From an uncultured Oxalobacteraceae bacterium (GTDB lineage Bacteria > Pseudomonadota > Gammaproteobacteria > Burkholderiales > Burkholderiaceae), in NCBI GenBank assembly GCA_946479705.1, contig CAMLHI010000007.1:1-29984 (forward strand): a DNA stretch of 29,984 bases. Direction: 5' to 3'. Position numbers and translations under genes: made by a program. A model generated the notes under the pieces. It made no database searches. It saw only the letters and a program-made list of their open reading frames with translations, and was not told the origin of the DNA. Positions 7,636 to 16,818 of this stretch are shown here, one piece after another (positions within the stretch are counted from its first letter, which is position 1; every line of letters begins with the position of its first letter).

Positions 7636-10284
7636 ATGAGCATCAACCTCAAAACGCTGATCGGAAAACTGAACGACACCAGCCGCACCGCCGCCACGCG
7701 CGCGGCCAGTATCTGCGTCTCGCTGGGCCAGTATGAGGTCGATCTCGAACACCTGTTCCTGGCGCTGCTGGAGCAGCCGAAAAGCGATTTTTCCGTCATC
7801 GCGCGCCAGTGCGGCATCAGCCCGGGCATGCTGGAAGCGGACCTGCAGGCTGAAGTCGGTCGCCTCAAGAGCGGCAACTCGCGCACGCCGGTATTTTCGG
7901 CGCGCCTGCCCAAGCTGTTCGAAAACGCTTGGCTGATCGCCTCGCTCGATATCGGTTCCGGGCGCGCCATCGAGATTCGCAGCGGCCATCTGCTGCAGGC
8001 ATTGCTGACCGACCCGGAGCTGTCGCAGCTGGCCTACCGCGGCTCGAAGCTGTTCGATCAATTCGATGTCGACCAGATCAAGCATAAGCTCGACAGGATC
8101 GCAGCCGGTTCCCAGGAAGCCGTTCCGGCGCAGGCTGCGCCGTCGCAGCAGGGCAGCGATCCGGTGGGCGAGCTCGCATCGAAGGCGGCGTCCAAGACCC
8201 CGGCGCTGGACCAGTTCACCACTAACCTCACGCAGCGCGCGCGCGATGGCAAGGTCGATCCGGTGATCGGGCGCGACACTGAAATCCGCCAGGCCATCGA
8301 TATCCTGATGCGGCGGCGCCAGAACAACCCGATCCTCACCGGCGAGGCCGGCGTCGGCAAGACCGCCGTGGTGGAAGGCCTGGCCTTGCGTATTGCCGAC
8401 AACGACGTGCCCGATGTGCTCAAGGGTGTGGAAATTCACACGCTCGACATGGGCCTGCTGCAGGCCGGCGCTTCGGTCAAAGGCGAGTTCGAGAACCGCC
8501 TGAAGAACGTCATCGACGAAGTGAAAAAGAGCCCGCACGCCATCATCCTGTTCATCGACGAGGCGCACACGATGATCGGCGCGGGCGGGCAGGCCGGCCA
8601 GAACGACGCGGCGAACCTGCTCAAGCCGGCCCTGGCGCGCGGCGAACTGCGCACCATCGCCGCCACTACCTGGGGCGAGTACAAGAAGTATTTCGAGAAG
8701 GATGCCGCGCTGGCCCGCCGCTTCCAGGTCATCAAGGTGGAAGAGCCGAGCGAGGAACTGGCCTTCGCCATGCTGCGCGGGATGGCGCCGCTGATGGAGA
8801 AGCATTTCGGCGTGCGCGTCTACGACGAAGCCATCACCGAAGCGGTGCGGCTGTCGCACCGCTACATCATGGGCCGCCAGCTCCCGGACAAGGCCATCAG
8901 CGTGCTCGACACCGCCTGCGCCAAGGTGGCGCTGGGCCAGAATGCCACGCCGGCGTTGATCGAGAACCTGGCGCGCAGGTTGGAACGCATCGATGCCGAA
9001 GCCGCCGCGCTCAAGCGCGAACAGGCATCCGGCGCCGATCATGGCGCGCGCCTCGGTGAGCTGGAATCCGATCGCGCCGGTTGCGCGGCTCGGCATGCGA
9101 GCTTGGCCGAACGCTGGGAAAAGGAAAAGGCGCTGAGCGAACAGATCATGCAGGGCCGCCGTTGGCTGGAGGAAGCGGGCGAGGGTGGCGCCAGCGCCGG
9201 CAAGGATGTGCAGGCGCTGGTGACGGAACTGCGCGCGCTCCAGGGCGAGACGCCGATGGTGCCGGTGCAGGTCGATGGCCATGTGGTGGCCGAAATCGTC
9301 GCCGGCTGGACCGGCATCCCGCTCGGGAAAATGGTCAAGGACGAAATCAAGACGGTGCTGAACCTCAAAGACCTGCTGGAAGAACGCGTGATCGGGCAGC
9401 CCTTCGCCATCGAAGCGGTGGCCCAGCGCGTGCGCACCTCGCGCGCCAACCTGGACGATCCGAACAAGCCGAAGGGCGTGTTCCTGTTCGTGGGGCCATC
9501 GGGCATCGGCAAGACCGAGACCGCGCTGGCGCTGGCCGATGTGCTGTATGGCGGTGAGCGCAAACTCATTACCATCAACATGAGCGAATACCAGGAAGCC
9601 CACAGCGTATCGGGCCTGAAAGGATCGCCGCCGGGCTATGTGGGTTACGGCGAGGGCGGCGTGCTGACCGAAGCGGTACGCCGCAATCCGTACAGCGTGG
9701 TGCTGCTCGATGAAGTCGAGAAGGCCCACCCGGACGTAATGGAGCTGTTCTTCCAGGTGTTCGACAAGGGCGTGATGGATGACGCCGAGGGGCGCGAGAT
9801 CGACTTCAGGAACACCATCATCATCCTGACCTCGAACGTGGCGTCGAGCGCGATGATGCAGGCGTGCCTGAACAAGAGCGAGGAAGAGGTGCCGGCGCCG
9901 GATGCGCTGGAAGAGCTGATCCGACCGCACCTGATGAAGCAGTTCAAACCGGCCTTCCTGGGCCGCCTGAAGGTGATTCCCTACTACCCGCTCGGCGACG
10001 AGGTGCTGGTGCGGATCATCGAACTGAAGCTGGGACGGATCGCCCAGCGCATCGCCGTCAACCATAAGGCGCAGTTCAGCTATGACGAGGCGCTGGTGGA
10101 GGCGGTGCTGGCGCGCTGCACCGAGGTCGATTCGGGTGCGCGCAATGTGGACAATATCCTCAACGGGACCCTGCTGCCTGAAGTCGCCGAATCGGTACTG
10201 GCGAAGATGGCGGAAGGCGCGAGCATCTCGCGCATCGAGGTCAGCGCCAACGACCAGGGCCAGTTCGCCTACACCATCGTCTGA
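7636..10284 (+). CDS. clpV: TssH / ClpV, AAA+ ATPase that recycles the T6SS sheath
   Basis: 882-residue Clp/Hsp100 ATPase that disassembles contracted TssBC sheath in the cytoplasm. It has an N-domain (about 1-160), a first AAA+ domain with Walker A GEAGVGKT at 236-243 and Walker B I-L-F-I-D-E-A-H at 304-311, a middle coiled coil (about 430-510), and a second AAA+ domain with Walker A GPSGIGKT at 620-627 and Walker B V-L-L-D-E-V-E-K at 689-696. A longer open frame begins at 7315, but the ATG at 7636 has AAGGAA 5 bp upstream and starts the family-typical M-S-I-N-L-K-T-L-I. Last gene of the plus-strand structural operon; it ends 6 bp from the convergent tssA. Confidence 0.98.
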   Translation: MSINLKTLIGKLNDTSRTAATRAASICVSLGQYEVDLEHLFLALLEQPKSDFSVIARQCGISPGMLEADLQAEVGRLKSGNSRTPVFSARLPKLFENAWLIASLDIGSGRAIEIRSGHLLQALLTDPELSQLAYRGSKLFDQFDVDQIKHKLDRIAAGSQEAVPAQAAPSQQGSDPVGELASKAASKTPALDQFTTNLTQRARDGKVDPVIGRDTEIRQAIDILMRRRQNNPILTGEAGVGKTAVVEGLALRIADNDVPDVLKGVEIHTLDMGLLQAGASVKGEFENRLKNVIDEVKKSPHAIILFIDEAHTMIGAGGQAGQNDAANLLKPALARGELRTIAATTWGEYKKYFEKDAALARRFQVIKVEEPSEELAFAMLRGMAPLMEKHFGVRVYDEAITEAVRLSHRYIMGRQLPDKAISVLDTACAKVALGQNATPALIENLARRLERIDAEAAALKREQASGADHGARLGELESDRAGCAARHASLAERWEKEKALSEQIMQGRRWLEEAGEGGASAGKDVQALVTELRALQGETPMVPVQVDGHVVAEIVAGWTGIPLGKMVKDEIKTVLNLKDLLEERVIGQPFAIEAVAQRVRTSRANLDDPNKPKGVFLFVGPSGIGKTETALALADVLYGGERKLITINMSEYQEAHSVSGLKGSPPGYVGYGEGGVLTEAVRRNPYSVVLLDEVEKAHPDVMELFFQVFDKGVMDDAEGREIDFRNTIIILTSNVASSAMMQACLNKSEEEVPAPDALEELIRPHLMKQFKPAFLGRLKVIPYYPLGDEVLVRIIELKLGRIAQRIAVNHKAQFSYDEALVEAVLARCTEVDSGARNVDNILNGTLLPEVAESVLAKMAEGASISRIEVSANDQGQFAYTIV

Positions 10285-10290
10285 CGCCGC

Positions 10291-11283
10291 TTAGTTGGAG
10301 GGCGGCACGCCGAGCAGCTCTTCGATATGCGCCATCGAGGTCGGGTCCTTGACGACCGAGCGCAGCCAGGTGTGCAGGTCCTGTTCGCCCGCGTTGGCGG
10401 CCTTGTCGGCAAAGTAGGACACGGGGCTGTGCGGCTCGGTGCGGCGGAAGAAATCGGCCACGGCACGCAGTTGGGCGATGGCCTGCTTGCGCGAGCCGAT
10501 CGCGCCCGGCGGCGCTGCGGGCTGGGCGGCCGGTGGCGGCACCTCGCCATCCGCTGCCGGTGTGTCCGCCGCCACCGGTGCCTGCGCCGACGGTGCGGGA
10601 ATCAGGCGCACCAGATGATCGAGCGCGTCGCGCGCGCCCACGAAGCCGGGACTCTCGCGGCCCAGGCGCTGGTCGGCGGCCCGTTCCAGCTGCAGCAGGG
10701 CCTCCACGCAGGCTTTTGCGTCGGCCGCGAACAGGGTACGAAATGCCGCCGAATTGGCGCTGCGCGCCGCTTCCAGGTCGGCCAGCTTGCCGTCGCCAGC
10801 CTTGCGGGCGATGTCGAAGTCGAGCAGCGAGTACGCGCTGCCGCGTCCATCGGTCACGGGAATCCCGCGCAGCAGGGCCGGAATCTGCCCCAGCATCCAG
10901 CTCAGGTTCCCGATGCGTTGATCGTGGTCGCTATCGTCCGACTGCGGGTACAGGCCCTGGTCCCAGAAGCGCTCCAGCAATCCGGCCAGCACGCGCAGGC
11001 CTTCGGCCAGTCCGCGCAGGCGGTACTGCCGGGTGCCCGCTTCGGTCAGCCACACGGCCAGGCGCAGGTCCTTGCTGGTGGTCTCGAGCAGCGCGGCGCA
11101 GCGCCGCACCACGAAATCCCAGTCGGCCTCCTTCAGGTCCGTGACCCATTCGCCCTGGTCGAGCGAGGGATCGTCGAATTTGCGGGCATGGGCGATGGCG
11201 TCGAGTTCCGGCGAAAACGCCAGGCTGATGCCGGACGGCTGCTCGGCGCTGATCGGGTTGAGTAACTGCTCGGCTGAAAACAT
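10291..11283 (-). CDS. tssA: TssA, T6SS assembly/cap protein (ImpA N-terminal domain)
   Basis: 330 residues. TssA coordinates baseplate docking and sheath/tube extension. The N-terminal ImpA_N region carries N-P-I-S-x-x-x-P-x-G near residues 9-18, a run of conserved W and R residues including D-L-R-L-A-V-W-L-T-E-A near residues 72-82, and a W-D-Q-G-L-Y-P motif near residues 107-113. A Pro/Ala linker (about 230-260) leads to a C-terminal tail ending in I-E-E-L-L-G-V-P-P. The ATG at 11281-11283 begins the recognised N-terminus; the open frame upstream is a shadow. It is last in the minus operon and meets clpV tail to tail 6 bp away, with no visible terminator between them. Confidence 0.95.
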   Translation of the reverse strand: MFSAEQLLNPISAEQPSGISLAFSPELDAIAHARKFDDPSLDQGEWVTDLKEADWDFVVRRCAALLETTSKDLRLAVWLTEAGTRQYRLRGLAEGLRVLAGLLERFWDQGLYPQSDDSDHDQRIGNLSWMLGQIPALLRGIPVTDGRGSAYSLLDFDIARKAGDGKLADLEAARSANSAAFRTLFAADAKACVEALLQLERAADQRLGRESPGFVGARDALDHLVRLIPAPSAQAPVAADTPAADGEVPPPAAQPAAPPGAIGSRKQAIAQLRAVADFFRRTEPHSPVSYFADKAANAGEQDLHTWLRSVVKDPTSMAHIEELLGVPPSN

Positions 11284-11312
11284 GATCTTCCTTGTGCGTG
11301 ATATGGGGGCGC

Positions 11313-12080
11313 TTACTGCGCCATCCGGAATTCGATACGGCGGTTGCGCGCGCGGCCATCGCTGGTGTCGTTGCTGGCGACCGGGCGGTCGGCGCCCTGG
11401 CCGCTGGCGGTCAGCAGGTCGCCCTTGATGCCGCGCGTGGACAGGTAAGCCTTGACCGCCTCGGCGCGCGCCTGGCTCAGGCCAAGATTGGTGGCCGGCA
11501 GGCCAAGGTTGTCGGTGTGGCCGATGATCTCGATCTTGCGCTCCTTGAGCTTGAGCATGGCGGTGGCCATCTCGTCGAGGATCGCGCGGCCGGCAGGCGT
11601 CAGCGTGGCCTTGCCGCTCTCGAATTCCACCGTGCGGTTGGCCAGGGTGCTGTCGAGGATGCCCTGTTCGGCGGCCGATACGCGCAGGCCGTTGTTGACG
11701 GTGTAGGTCGGATTGAGGCTGGTGGCGACGTTGCTGGCGATTTTCTGGCGCTGCGCTTCGTTGGCGACCTCGCCGCGCAGGCTCACGGAGTTCCCGTCGA
11801 TCTTCAGCTGGCCGCGGCTGATCTGCTTGAGATCGGGCGTAATCAGCTTTTGCACGTAGCTGTTCCAGTTGGCCGGGGTGGAGACCTGGCCCACGCCGAT
11901 CTGGTCGACCACCTGGTCGGCGCCGTAGACTTCGCGCAGGCGCGCCAGCACGCTGGCCTTGGTGGCCTCGTCGGGGACGGTGCCGGTGGCCAGCACCTGG
12001 CCCGGCTGCGGCGCGGCCGTCTGCGCCAGTGCGGCGGCGCCGCAGGCCATACATAATAAGATGGATGCCAGTCGATGCAT
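11313..12080 (-). CDS. OmpA-like peptidoglycan-binding protein of the T6SS (TagL/TagN-type)
   Basis: 255 residues. A Sec signal peptide (residues 1 to about 20, ending A-A-A-L-A-Q) is followed by a BON-like segment (about residues 90-145) and a C-terminal OmpA-family domain. The peptidoglycan-binding signature N-x2-L-S-x2-R-A-x2-V-x3-L is fully present (NLGLSQARAEAVKAYL), preceded by I-G-H-T-D-N and followed by the R-A-R-N-R-R-I-E-F terminus. In T6SS clusters such proteins anchor the membrane complex to the cell wall. No acylated Cys is apparent, so it is probably soluble in the periplasm. The ATG at 12078-12080 is 2 bp from the tagF stop. The longer open frame upstream lies inside tagF and is not used. 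Confidence 0.88.
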   Translation of the reverse strand: MHRLASILLCMACGAAALAQTAAPQPGQVLATGTVPDEATKASVLARLREVYGADQVVDQIGVGQVSTPANWNSYVQKLITPDLKQISRGQLKIDGNSVSLRGEVANEAQRQKIASNVATSLNPTYTVNNGLRVSAAEQGILDSTLANRTVEFESGKATLTPAGRAILDEMATAMLKLKERKIEIIGHTDNLGLPATNLGLSQARAEAVKAYLSTRGIKGDLLTASGQGADRPVASNDTSDGRARNRRIEFRMAQ

Positions 12081-12082
12081 GA

Positions 12083-13069
12083 TCAGGTTCCGATAAAGGC
12101 CGTGCACAGGGAATCGAGCGCGGACTTGAGTGACAGGTTGGCTTGCGCCAGGTAAGTGGACAGCTTCTTGATGGCGTAGTCGTCGTCGACCTGCTCTTCG
12201 ACCCAGTCCAGTTGGTCGAAGCCGATGTGGCGCTCCTGGCCGGCTTGCGGGTCCATGAGCGCCTGCAGGGTCTGGGCCGAGGCGCCGCTGAAGCCCAGCA
12301 CGAATACCGGCTTTTGCTCGATGCGGGTGATGAACATCGCCAGCTCGAAATCGGCGCGCGCCAGGAAGGGCGTGATCAGGTGCATCCAGAACGCGGCCAC
12401 CAAATTGCGGTACATCGGGTCCGTCGGCAGCGGCAGCAACAGGCTTTTCTCCAGCCGGCTCGAACTGCTGGCCAGGACCGGCTGCAGCAGCAGGCCGAGC
12501 GCCAGCAGGATCTGGCGCACCGAGCCTTCGTAGCCGGCCTGCGCCAGCATGCCATCGAGCGCGCCCACGGTTTGCATATCGAGGAAGTCTTCGAAGGCGG
12601 CGTCGTAGGCGGCAGTGCGCAGGTCCAGGTCGATGACGTGGGTGGCGATGTCCTGCAGCGGCGCGGAGGCGTCGGTGGCGGTGACGACGCCGTTGCTCAG
12701 CGTTTCGAGGCGGTTCCACAGGCGGTTCAGCACCAACGGGGCGTCCGGCACGAAGGTGCCGGGGTCGGCCACTTCCATGGTGCTCATCATCAGGAACGGG
12801 AAGCGCCGGCTGGACTGGTCGCTGCTGGCCACGATATGGCCTGCAATAGCGTGGCGGCGGCGCGGGCCGATGAAGGCGAAGTGCAGCGGCGCGACGGCAT
12901 CGTAGCTCAGCTTCCAGCGCGCGTCCGCGCTCATCAGCTCCATGGCCTTGGCGAGCCAGTCGTCCAGTACCTTGATCAGGGCAGGGTTATCGCTGCCCTT
13001 GACGAAGTCGCCGCGGCTGGGGATCTTGCCGAAATAACCGACCGGGGTCGGGGTGGATGCGCGGCTCAT
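12083..13069 (-). CDS. tagF: TagF (ImpM family), T6SS accessory regulator
   Basis: 328 residues. The N-terminal domain has the TagF signature P-V-G-Y-F-G-K-I-P-S-R-G-D-F-V at residues 9-23, then W-L-A-K-A near residues 38-42 and F-A-F-I-G-P-R near residues 64-70. TagF is known in Pseudomonas to repress T6SS firing post-translationally by acting on Fha. No fha, pppA or ppkA gene is seen in the window, so its partner here is unknown. The protein is longer than the minimal TagF, with a C-terminal half of about 150 residues. Its ATG overlaps the tssM stop by 4 bp. Confidence 0.93.
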   Translation of the reverse strand: MSRASTPTPVGYFGKIPSRGDFVKGSDNPALIKVLDDWLAKAMELMSADARWKLSYDAVAPLHFAFIGPRRRHAIAGHIVASSDQSSRRFPFLMMSTMEVADPGTFVPDAPLVLNRLWNRLETLSNGVVTATDASAPLQDIATHVIDLDLRTAAYDAAFEDFLDMQTVGALDGMLAQAGYEGSVRQILLALGLLLQPVLASSSSRLEKSLLLPLPTDPMYRNLVAAFWMHLITPFLARADFELAMFITRIEQKPVFVLGFSGASAQTLQALMDPQAGQERHIGFDQLDWVEEQVDDDYAIKKLSTYLAQANLSLKSALDSLCTAFIGT

Positions 13070-16000
13070 TGGGCACCTCCTGGCGCTGCGGCAGCAATGA
13101 TGGTGTCGGGAAGTTTGAGGCGCTTGAACCCCTGGCTGTTTTGCACCGGGGCGGCGGCCGGCTTGCTGGTACCGACGATTTTCAGGTTGGCGGTGACGAC
13201 CACGCCGGCGTTATCCCAGCTTAGTTCGAAGACGCCATTATCCTTGCGCTTGCGCTTGGCCGCTTCCACCATTTTCTTCAGGCCGAAGTGGCCCGGTTCG
13301 TTGAGCAGCACCACGGTGCGGCCTTCCGGCGTGATGGCCGAGATACGCGAGCCCGGCACGCCCTGCGGGTTGGGCCATGCCATGTGTACCCAGGGCTGCG
13401 GCTGGCCGCGCCAGCGCAGCGCCTGGCCGTCGATCTCGATGGTGAATTCGCTGGCGCCGGCGGCGCCCAGGGCCTGCAGGTCGAACAGGGTTTGCGCCTC
13501 GCCACCGCTGGAAGCGGCCGCGTTGGCCACGCCGCCGGCCGACAGCGGAGCGATCCAGCCGGGGAAGCTGCTCACCACCGCGGGCGACAGGTTGACGCCC
13601 ATGTTGGCCCAGGTCTTGGCGCTGACGACGTCGCCGCGGCGCACCACCAGCGGGCCGATGGTGGTATCGAAGAACTTGGCGATGGCGCCTTGCGGGCCGA
13701 AGATCTGGCCGATCTCCTCGTTGCTCGCTTCCGACTTCGACTCGGTCGAGAAAGGGAACTTGGCCGCGAGGTTCTGGCGGAAGGGCTGCAGCACCTGGGC
13801 GGCCCAGACCTTGTCGATCTCGCCTTCGGTCGGCTTGACGATGACGGCGAAGCTCTGCATCAGCGGACGCACGAGGATAGGGCGGATCGCCTGCTTTTGC
13901 GTGTCGGTCATCCCGGTCAGCATCTGTTCATCCACGTATTTGAGGGCGTCGGCCAGTTCCGAGCCGGTGCCGTCGAGCGTCTGCTGCATCAGCTGCTTGG
14001 CGCCGGGGCCTGGGTCGCCCTGGTTCTTGATGGTGTTGAAGCGCCCGCGCAGCCTGGACAGCTGTTCCATGTAGCCGCGCATGAGCGAGGCGCCCTGGTC
14101 GCGCGCCACCACCATGCGCGCCACGCCGGAGAACTCGCGCCCGACCGGTCCGAGCGGCAGTGCGGCGTTCTGCACGCCCGATGGCGCCGACGGAATGTTG
14201 ACGTTGATCTGCGAGGGCTTCTGGCGCAGCACGGCCTCGCGGAACCAGCCGACCACGCCGTTTTGCGCGCGCTGCATGCCGGCGTCGATCAGCGAGGGGT
14301 TGTCCCACGAGGTCTGTTCGTACACGGTGGTCAGCAGCTTGTTGATCGGCGAGACCTGCGGATCGCCCAGGCGGTTCATGGCCGCAGCCGCGGCATCGAA
14401 GCCGGCCAGTTCGCGGATCGTCACGCCCTGGACGAACTTCTGCCATTCCTTGGCGTAGTCGTTCTTGTACAGTTCCACCAGCGCTTTCTGGATCTGTTCG
14501 GGGCTGCCTTCCAGGGTCAGGTCGTCGCGCGATGCGGTCTTGAGGACCCAGTCGGCGCTTTGCAGCTCGCGGTTGGCGGCGTCCTTGAAAGCTTGCTGGA
14601 CGTAGCCCTGCCAGGCTTCGCGCGTAAAGCTGCCGGGGATTGCGTAGCTGCCCAGCACCAGTTCCTTGTCCTGATCGCCGACGATGCGCGCCACCGTCAT
14701 CGAGGGATAGCGGGTGGCGGCGCGCGCCTTGACGTCGGCGTAGACGCGTTCGCGCGCCGGCATGCCGCGCACCACGCGGCGCAGGTTGTCGCGGATCTGG
14801 TCGACCAGGGCGAGCTTGTTTTCGAGCCGTGGCCAGGAGGTGTCGGACACTTGCGACAGGTAGAAGGAGATGATGCGTTCGGCCCCGCGGATCATCTGCT
14901 CGCGCGGCATGGTCCCGCGGTTGGCGTCGAGCCAGCCGCGCCAGAAGCGGGTCAGCTGGTCGTTCAGGTGGCCGGGTTCGGCGCGCGCCGGATCGGCCAG
15001 CATCAGATAGGTCTTGATGGCGTTGTAGGCGTCCTCGCTGCTGGTCGGCGAGGAATCCTTGAACTGCTGGGCCGCCGCCACGGCGGGAGTTTCGGCGGTG
15101 GCGCGCGCGGCCGGCTGCAGCTGCGCGGCGTTGCGGTTGACATCGGTGAGGAAGCCTTCCAGGGCCTCGCCGACCGGTTTGAGCATCACTTCGCGCACAC
15201 CGCTGAAGTACTCTTCGCGCAGCTTGCGCTCCAGGTAGTCGCCCTGGTACAGGCCGAGGCTGAGCGAGAGTGGACGGTCGCTGCGGTATTTTTCCAGCTG
15301 CTCGATGCGGTCCTGCAGGATCTGCAGCGCGTCGAAGCGCGACTGCAGGTCGAGCCGCTTGTCCTGCACCTTGACGGCTTGCGCCAGGTCGGCTTCGACA
15401 TTGGCCACCAGCTGGCGGTTGCTGACGTAGGACCAGCTCCAGCCGCCCAGCGCCAGGCCGACCAGCGCGGTGGCGGCGAAGAAGGCGGCGTAGCGCATGC
15501 GCGTCTTGGCCGGGCTGGCGTATTGCGCCACCAGATCCTTGTCGGCGAAGATCACGTTGCGGAACAGCTTGAGCAGGAAGTAGCCCTGCTGCTGGTGGCT
15601 TTCCTCGTGGTGCTCGGGCTTGAGCTTGATGTCGAAGCGTTGCGCCACGCGGCGCGAAGAGGCCGATACCGGCTCGCCTTCCTGCAGCGCGCTGGTGAAG
15701 TAGAAGCCGCGGAACACCGGCTTGAACTGGAAGGGGTTTTCCTCGAACAGGGTGGCGATGAAGGCGCGCAGCGGCGCCTTGATGGTCGAGAACTCCAGCG
15801 GGAAGGTGAATACGCCGGGCGGCATGCGCTCGCGCCACTGCAGCGCCATGTTGGCCGCGCTCAGGTCCTTGAGGCCGTCGTAGAGTTCATCGAAGCGGGC
15901 GTCGAACTGGTCCAGCACCTGCTGGCCGGTGGTGTTCTGGCTGTAGGGCAGGGTGGCGCCCCATACCTTGTCGCGCTCGGCGCGTTCGGCGTCCTGGAAG

Positions 16001-16803
16001 AATTCGTTGAAGCCGGTGATCAGGTCGGCCTTGGTGAACAGCACGTAGACGGGGGCGTGCACTTCCAGCTTTTCGGTCAGCTCCTGCACGCGCTGGCGCA
16101 GGTTCTTGGCCAGGTTGATGGCGAACTCGGGCCGGTTGCCGGTCAGTTCGGCCACGCTGACGGCGATGATGACGCCATTGATCGGCGCCTTCTTGCGATA
16201 TTTTTTCAGCAGCGAGAGAAAACCGAACCACTCGGCGCGGTCTTCGTCGACCACCGAATAGCGGCCTGCCGTGTCGAGCAAAATGCCGTCGGTGGTGAAG
16301 AACCAGTCGCAGTTGCGGGTGCCGCCCACGCCGTGGATGATCTTGGTGTCGGCGAAGGGGAACTGCAGGCCGGAGCTGGCGATCGCGGTGCTTTTTCCGG
16401 CCGCCGGATTCCCGATAATCATGTACCAGGGCAGCTCGTACAGGGCGGCGTCGCCGGACAGCTGCCCCAGCTTGGAACCCTTGATGGTGGCGATGGCCTC
16501 GAGCATGCGCTGCTTGATGACGTCCTGTTCCTGGCGCTGGGCCGGATCTGCCTTGGCCGGCGCCTTGCTGGCCTGCTGTTCGAGCATGTCGCCCAGCTGG
16601 CCGGCGGCCTTGCGGTCGCGCCGCCATTTCCATAGCCAGACCAGGGCGCCGATGGCCGCGGCGGTGGCGAAGAGCGCCAGCGCCCACGGGATGGGAAGGC
16701 CGAGGAGGCGGGTGGCGAGCCACAGCAGCGCGGCGAACGCCAGCCAGCCGGTGATGGCCATGCTGAGACGGTTGGTAACGGTGGTCCAGATGTTGTCGAT
16801 CAT
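13066..16803 (-). CDS. tssM: TssM (IcmF), inner-membrane core of the T6SS membrane complex
   Basis: 1245 residues, within the family's usual range. Two N-terminal membrane segments (about 17-36 and 39-58) and a third near 435-460 place the long C-terminal part in the periplasm. The cytoplasmic domain has an intact Walker A GNPAAGKST at 131-139 and a D-T-A-G-R-Y Walker-B-like motif (L-L-D-T-A-G-R-Y-S), so it is a nucleotide-binding TssM. The late region shows M-A-W-P-N-P typical of the family. It sits between the ketosynthase-like gene (15-bp gap) and tagF (4-bp overlap). Confidence 0.98.
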   Translation of the reverse strand: MIDNIWTTVTNRLSMAITGWLAFAALLWLATRLLGLPIPWALALFATAAAIGALVWLWKWRRDRKAAGQLGDMLEQQASKAPAKADPAQRQEQDVIKQRMLEAIATIKGSKLGQLSGDAALYELPWYMIIGNPAAGKSTAIASSGLQFPFADTKIIHGVGGTRNCDWFFTTDGILLDTAGRYSVVDEDRAEWFGFLSLLKKYRKKAPINGVIIAVSVAELTGNRPEFAINLAKNLRQRVQELTEKLEVHAPVYVLFTKADLITGFNEFFQDAERAERDKVWGATLPYSQNTTGQQVLDQFDARFDELYDGLKDLSAANMALQWRERMPPGVFTFPLEFSTIKAPLRAFIATLFEENPFQFKPVFRGFYFTSALQEGEPVSASSRRVAQRFDIKLKPEHHEESHQQQGYFLLKLFRNVIFADKDLVAQYASPAKTRMRYAAFFAATALVGLALGGWSWSYVSNRQLVANVEADLAQAVKVQDKRLDLQSRFDALQILQDRIEQLEKYRSDRPLSLSLGLYQGDYLERKLREEYFSGVREVMLKPVGEALEGFLTDVNRNAAQLQPAARATAETPAVAAAQQFKDSSPTSSEDAYNAIKTYLMLADPARAEPGHLNDQLTRFWRGWLDANRGTMPREQMIRGAERIISFYLSQVSDTSWPRLENKLALVDQIRDNLRRVVRGMPARERVYADVKARAATRYPSMTVARIVGDQDKELVLGSYAIPGSFTREAWQGYVQQAFKDAANRELQSADWVLKTASRDDLTLEGSPEQIQKALVELYKNDYAKEWQKFVQGVTIRELAGFDAAAAAMNRLGDPQVSPINKLLTTVYEQTSWDNPSLIDAGMQRAQNGVVGWFREAVLRQKPSQINVNIPSAPSGVQNAALPLGPVGREFSGVARMVVARDQGASLMRGYMEQLSRLRGRFNTIKNQGDPGPGAKQLMQQTLDGTGSELADALKYVDEQMLTGMTDTQKQAIRPILVRPLMQSFAVIVKPTEGEIDKVWAAQVLQPFRQNLAAKFPFSTESKSEASNEEIGQIFGPQGAIAKFFDTTIGPLVVRRGDVVSAKTWANMGVNLSPAVVSSFPGWIAPLSAGGVANAAASSGGEAQTLFDLQALGAAGASEFTIEIDGQALRWRGQPQPWVHMAWPNPQGVPGSRISAITPEGRTVVLLNEPGHFGLKKMVEAAKRKRKDNGVFELSWDNAGVVVTANLKIVGTSKPAAAPVQNSQGFKRLKLPDTIIAAAAPGGAQ

Positions 16804-16818
16804 CGTCGATTACTCTTG

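Noticed and set aside
13288..16635. Very long plus-strand open frame (1115 codons)
   Set aside because: It is the antisense shadow of tssM, caused by high GC at third codon positions; no start signal or family match. The same applies to long frames opposite clpV, vgrG and tssC.
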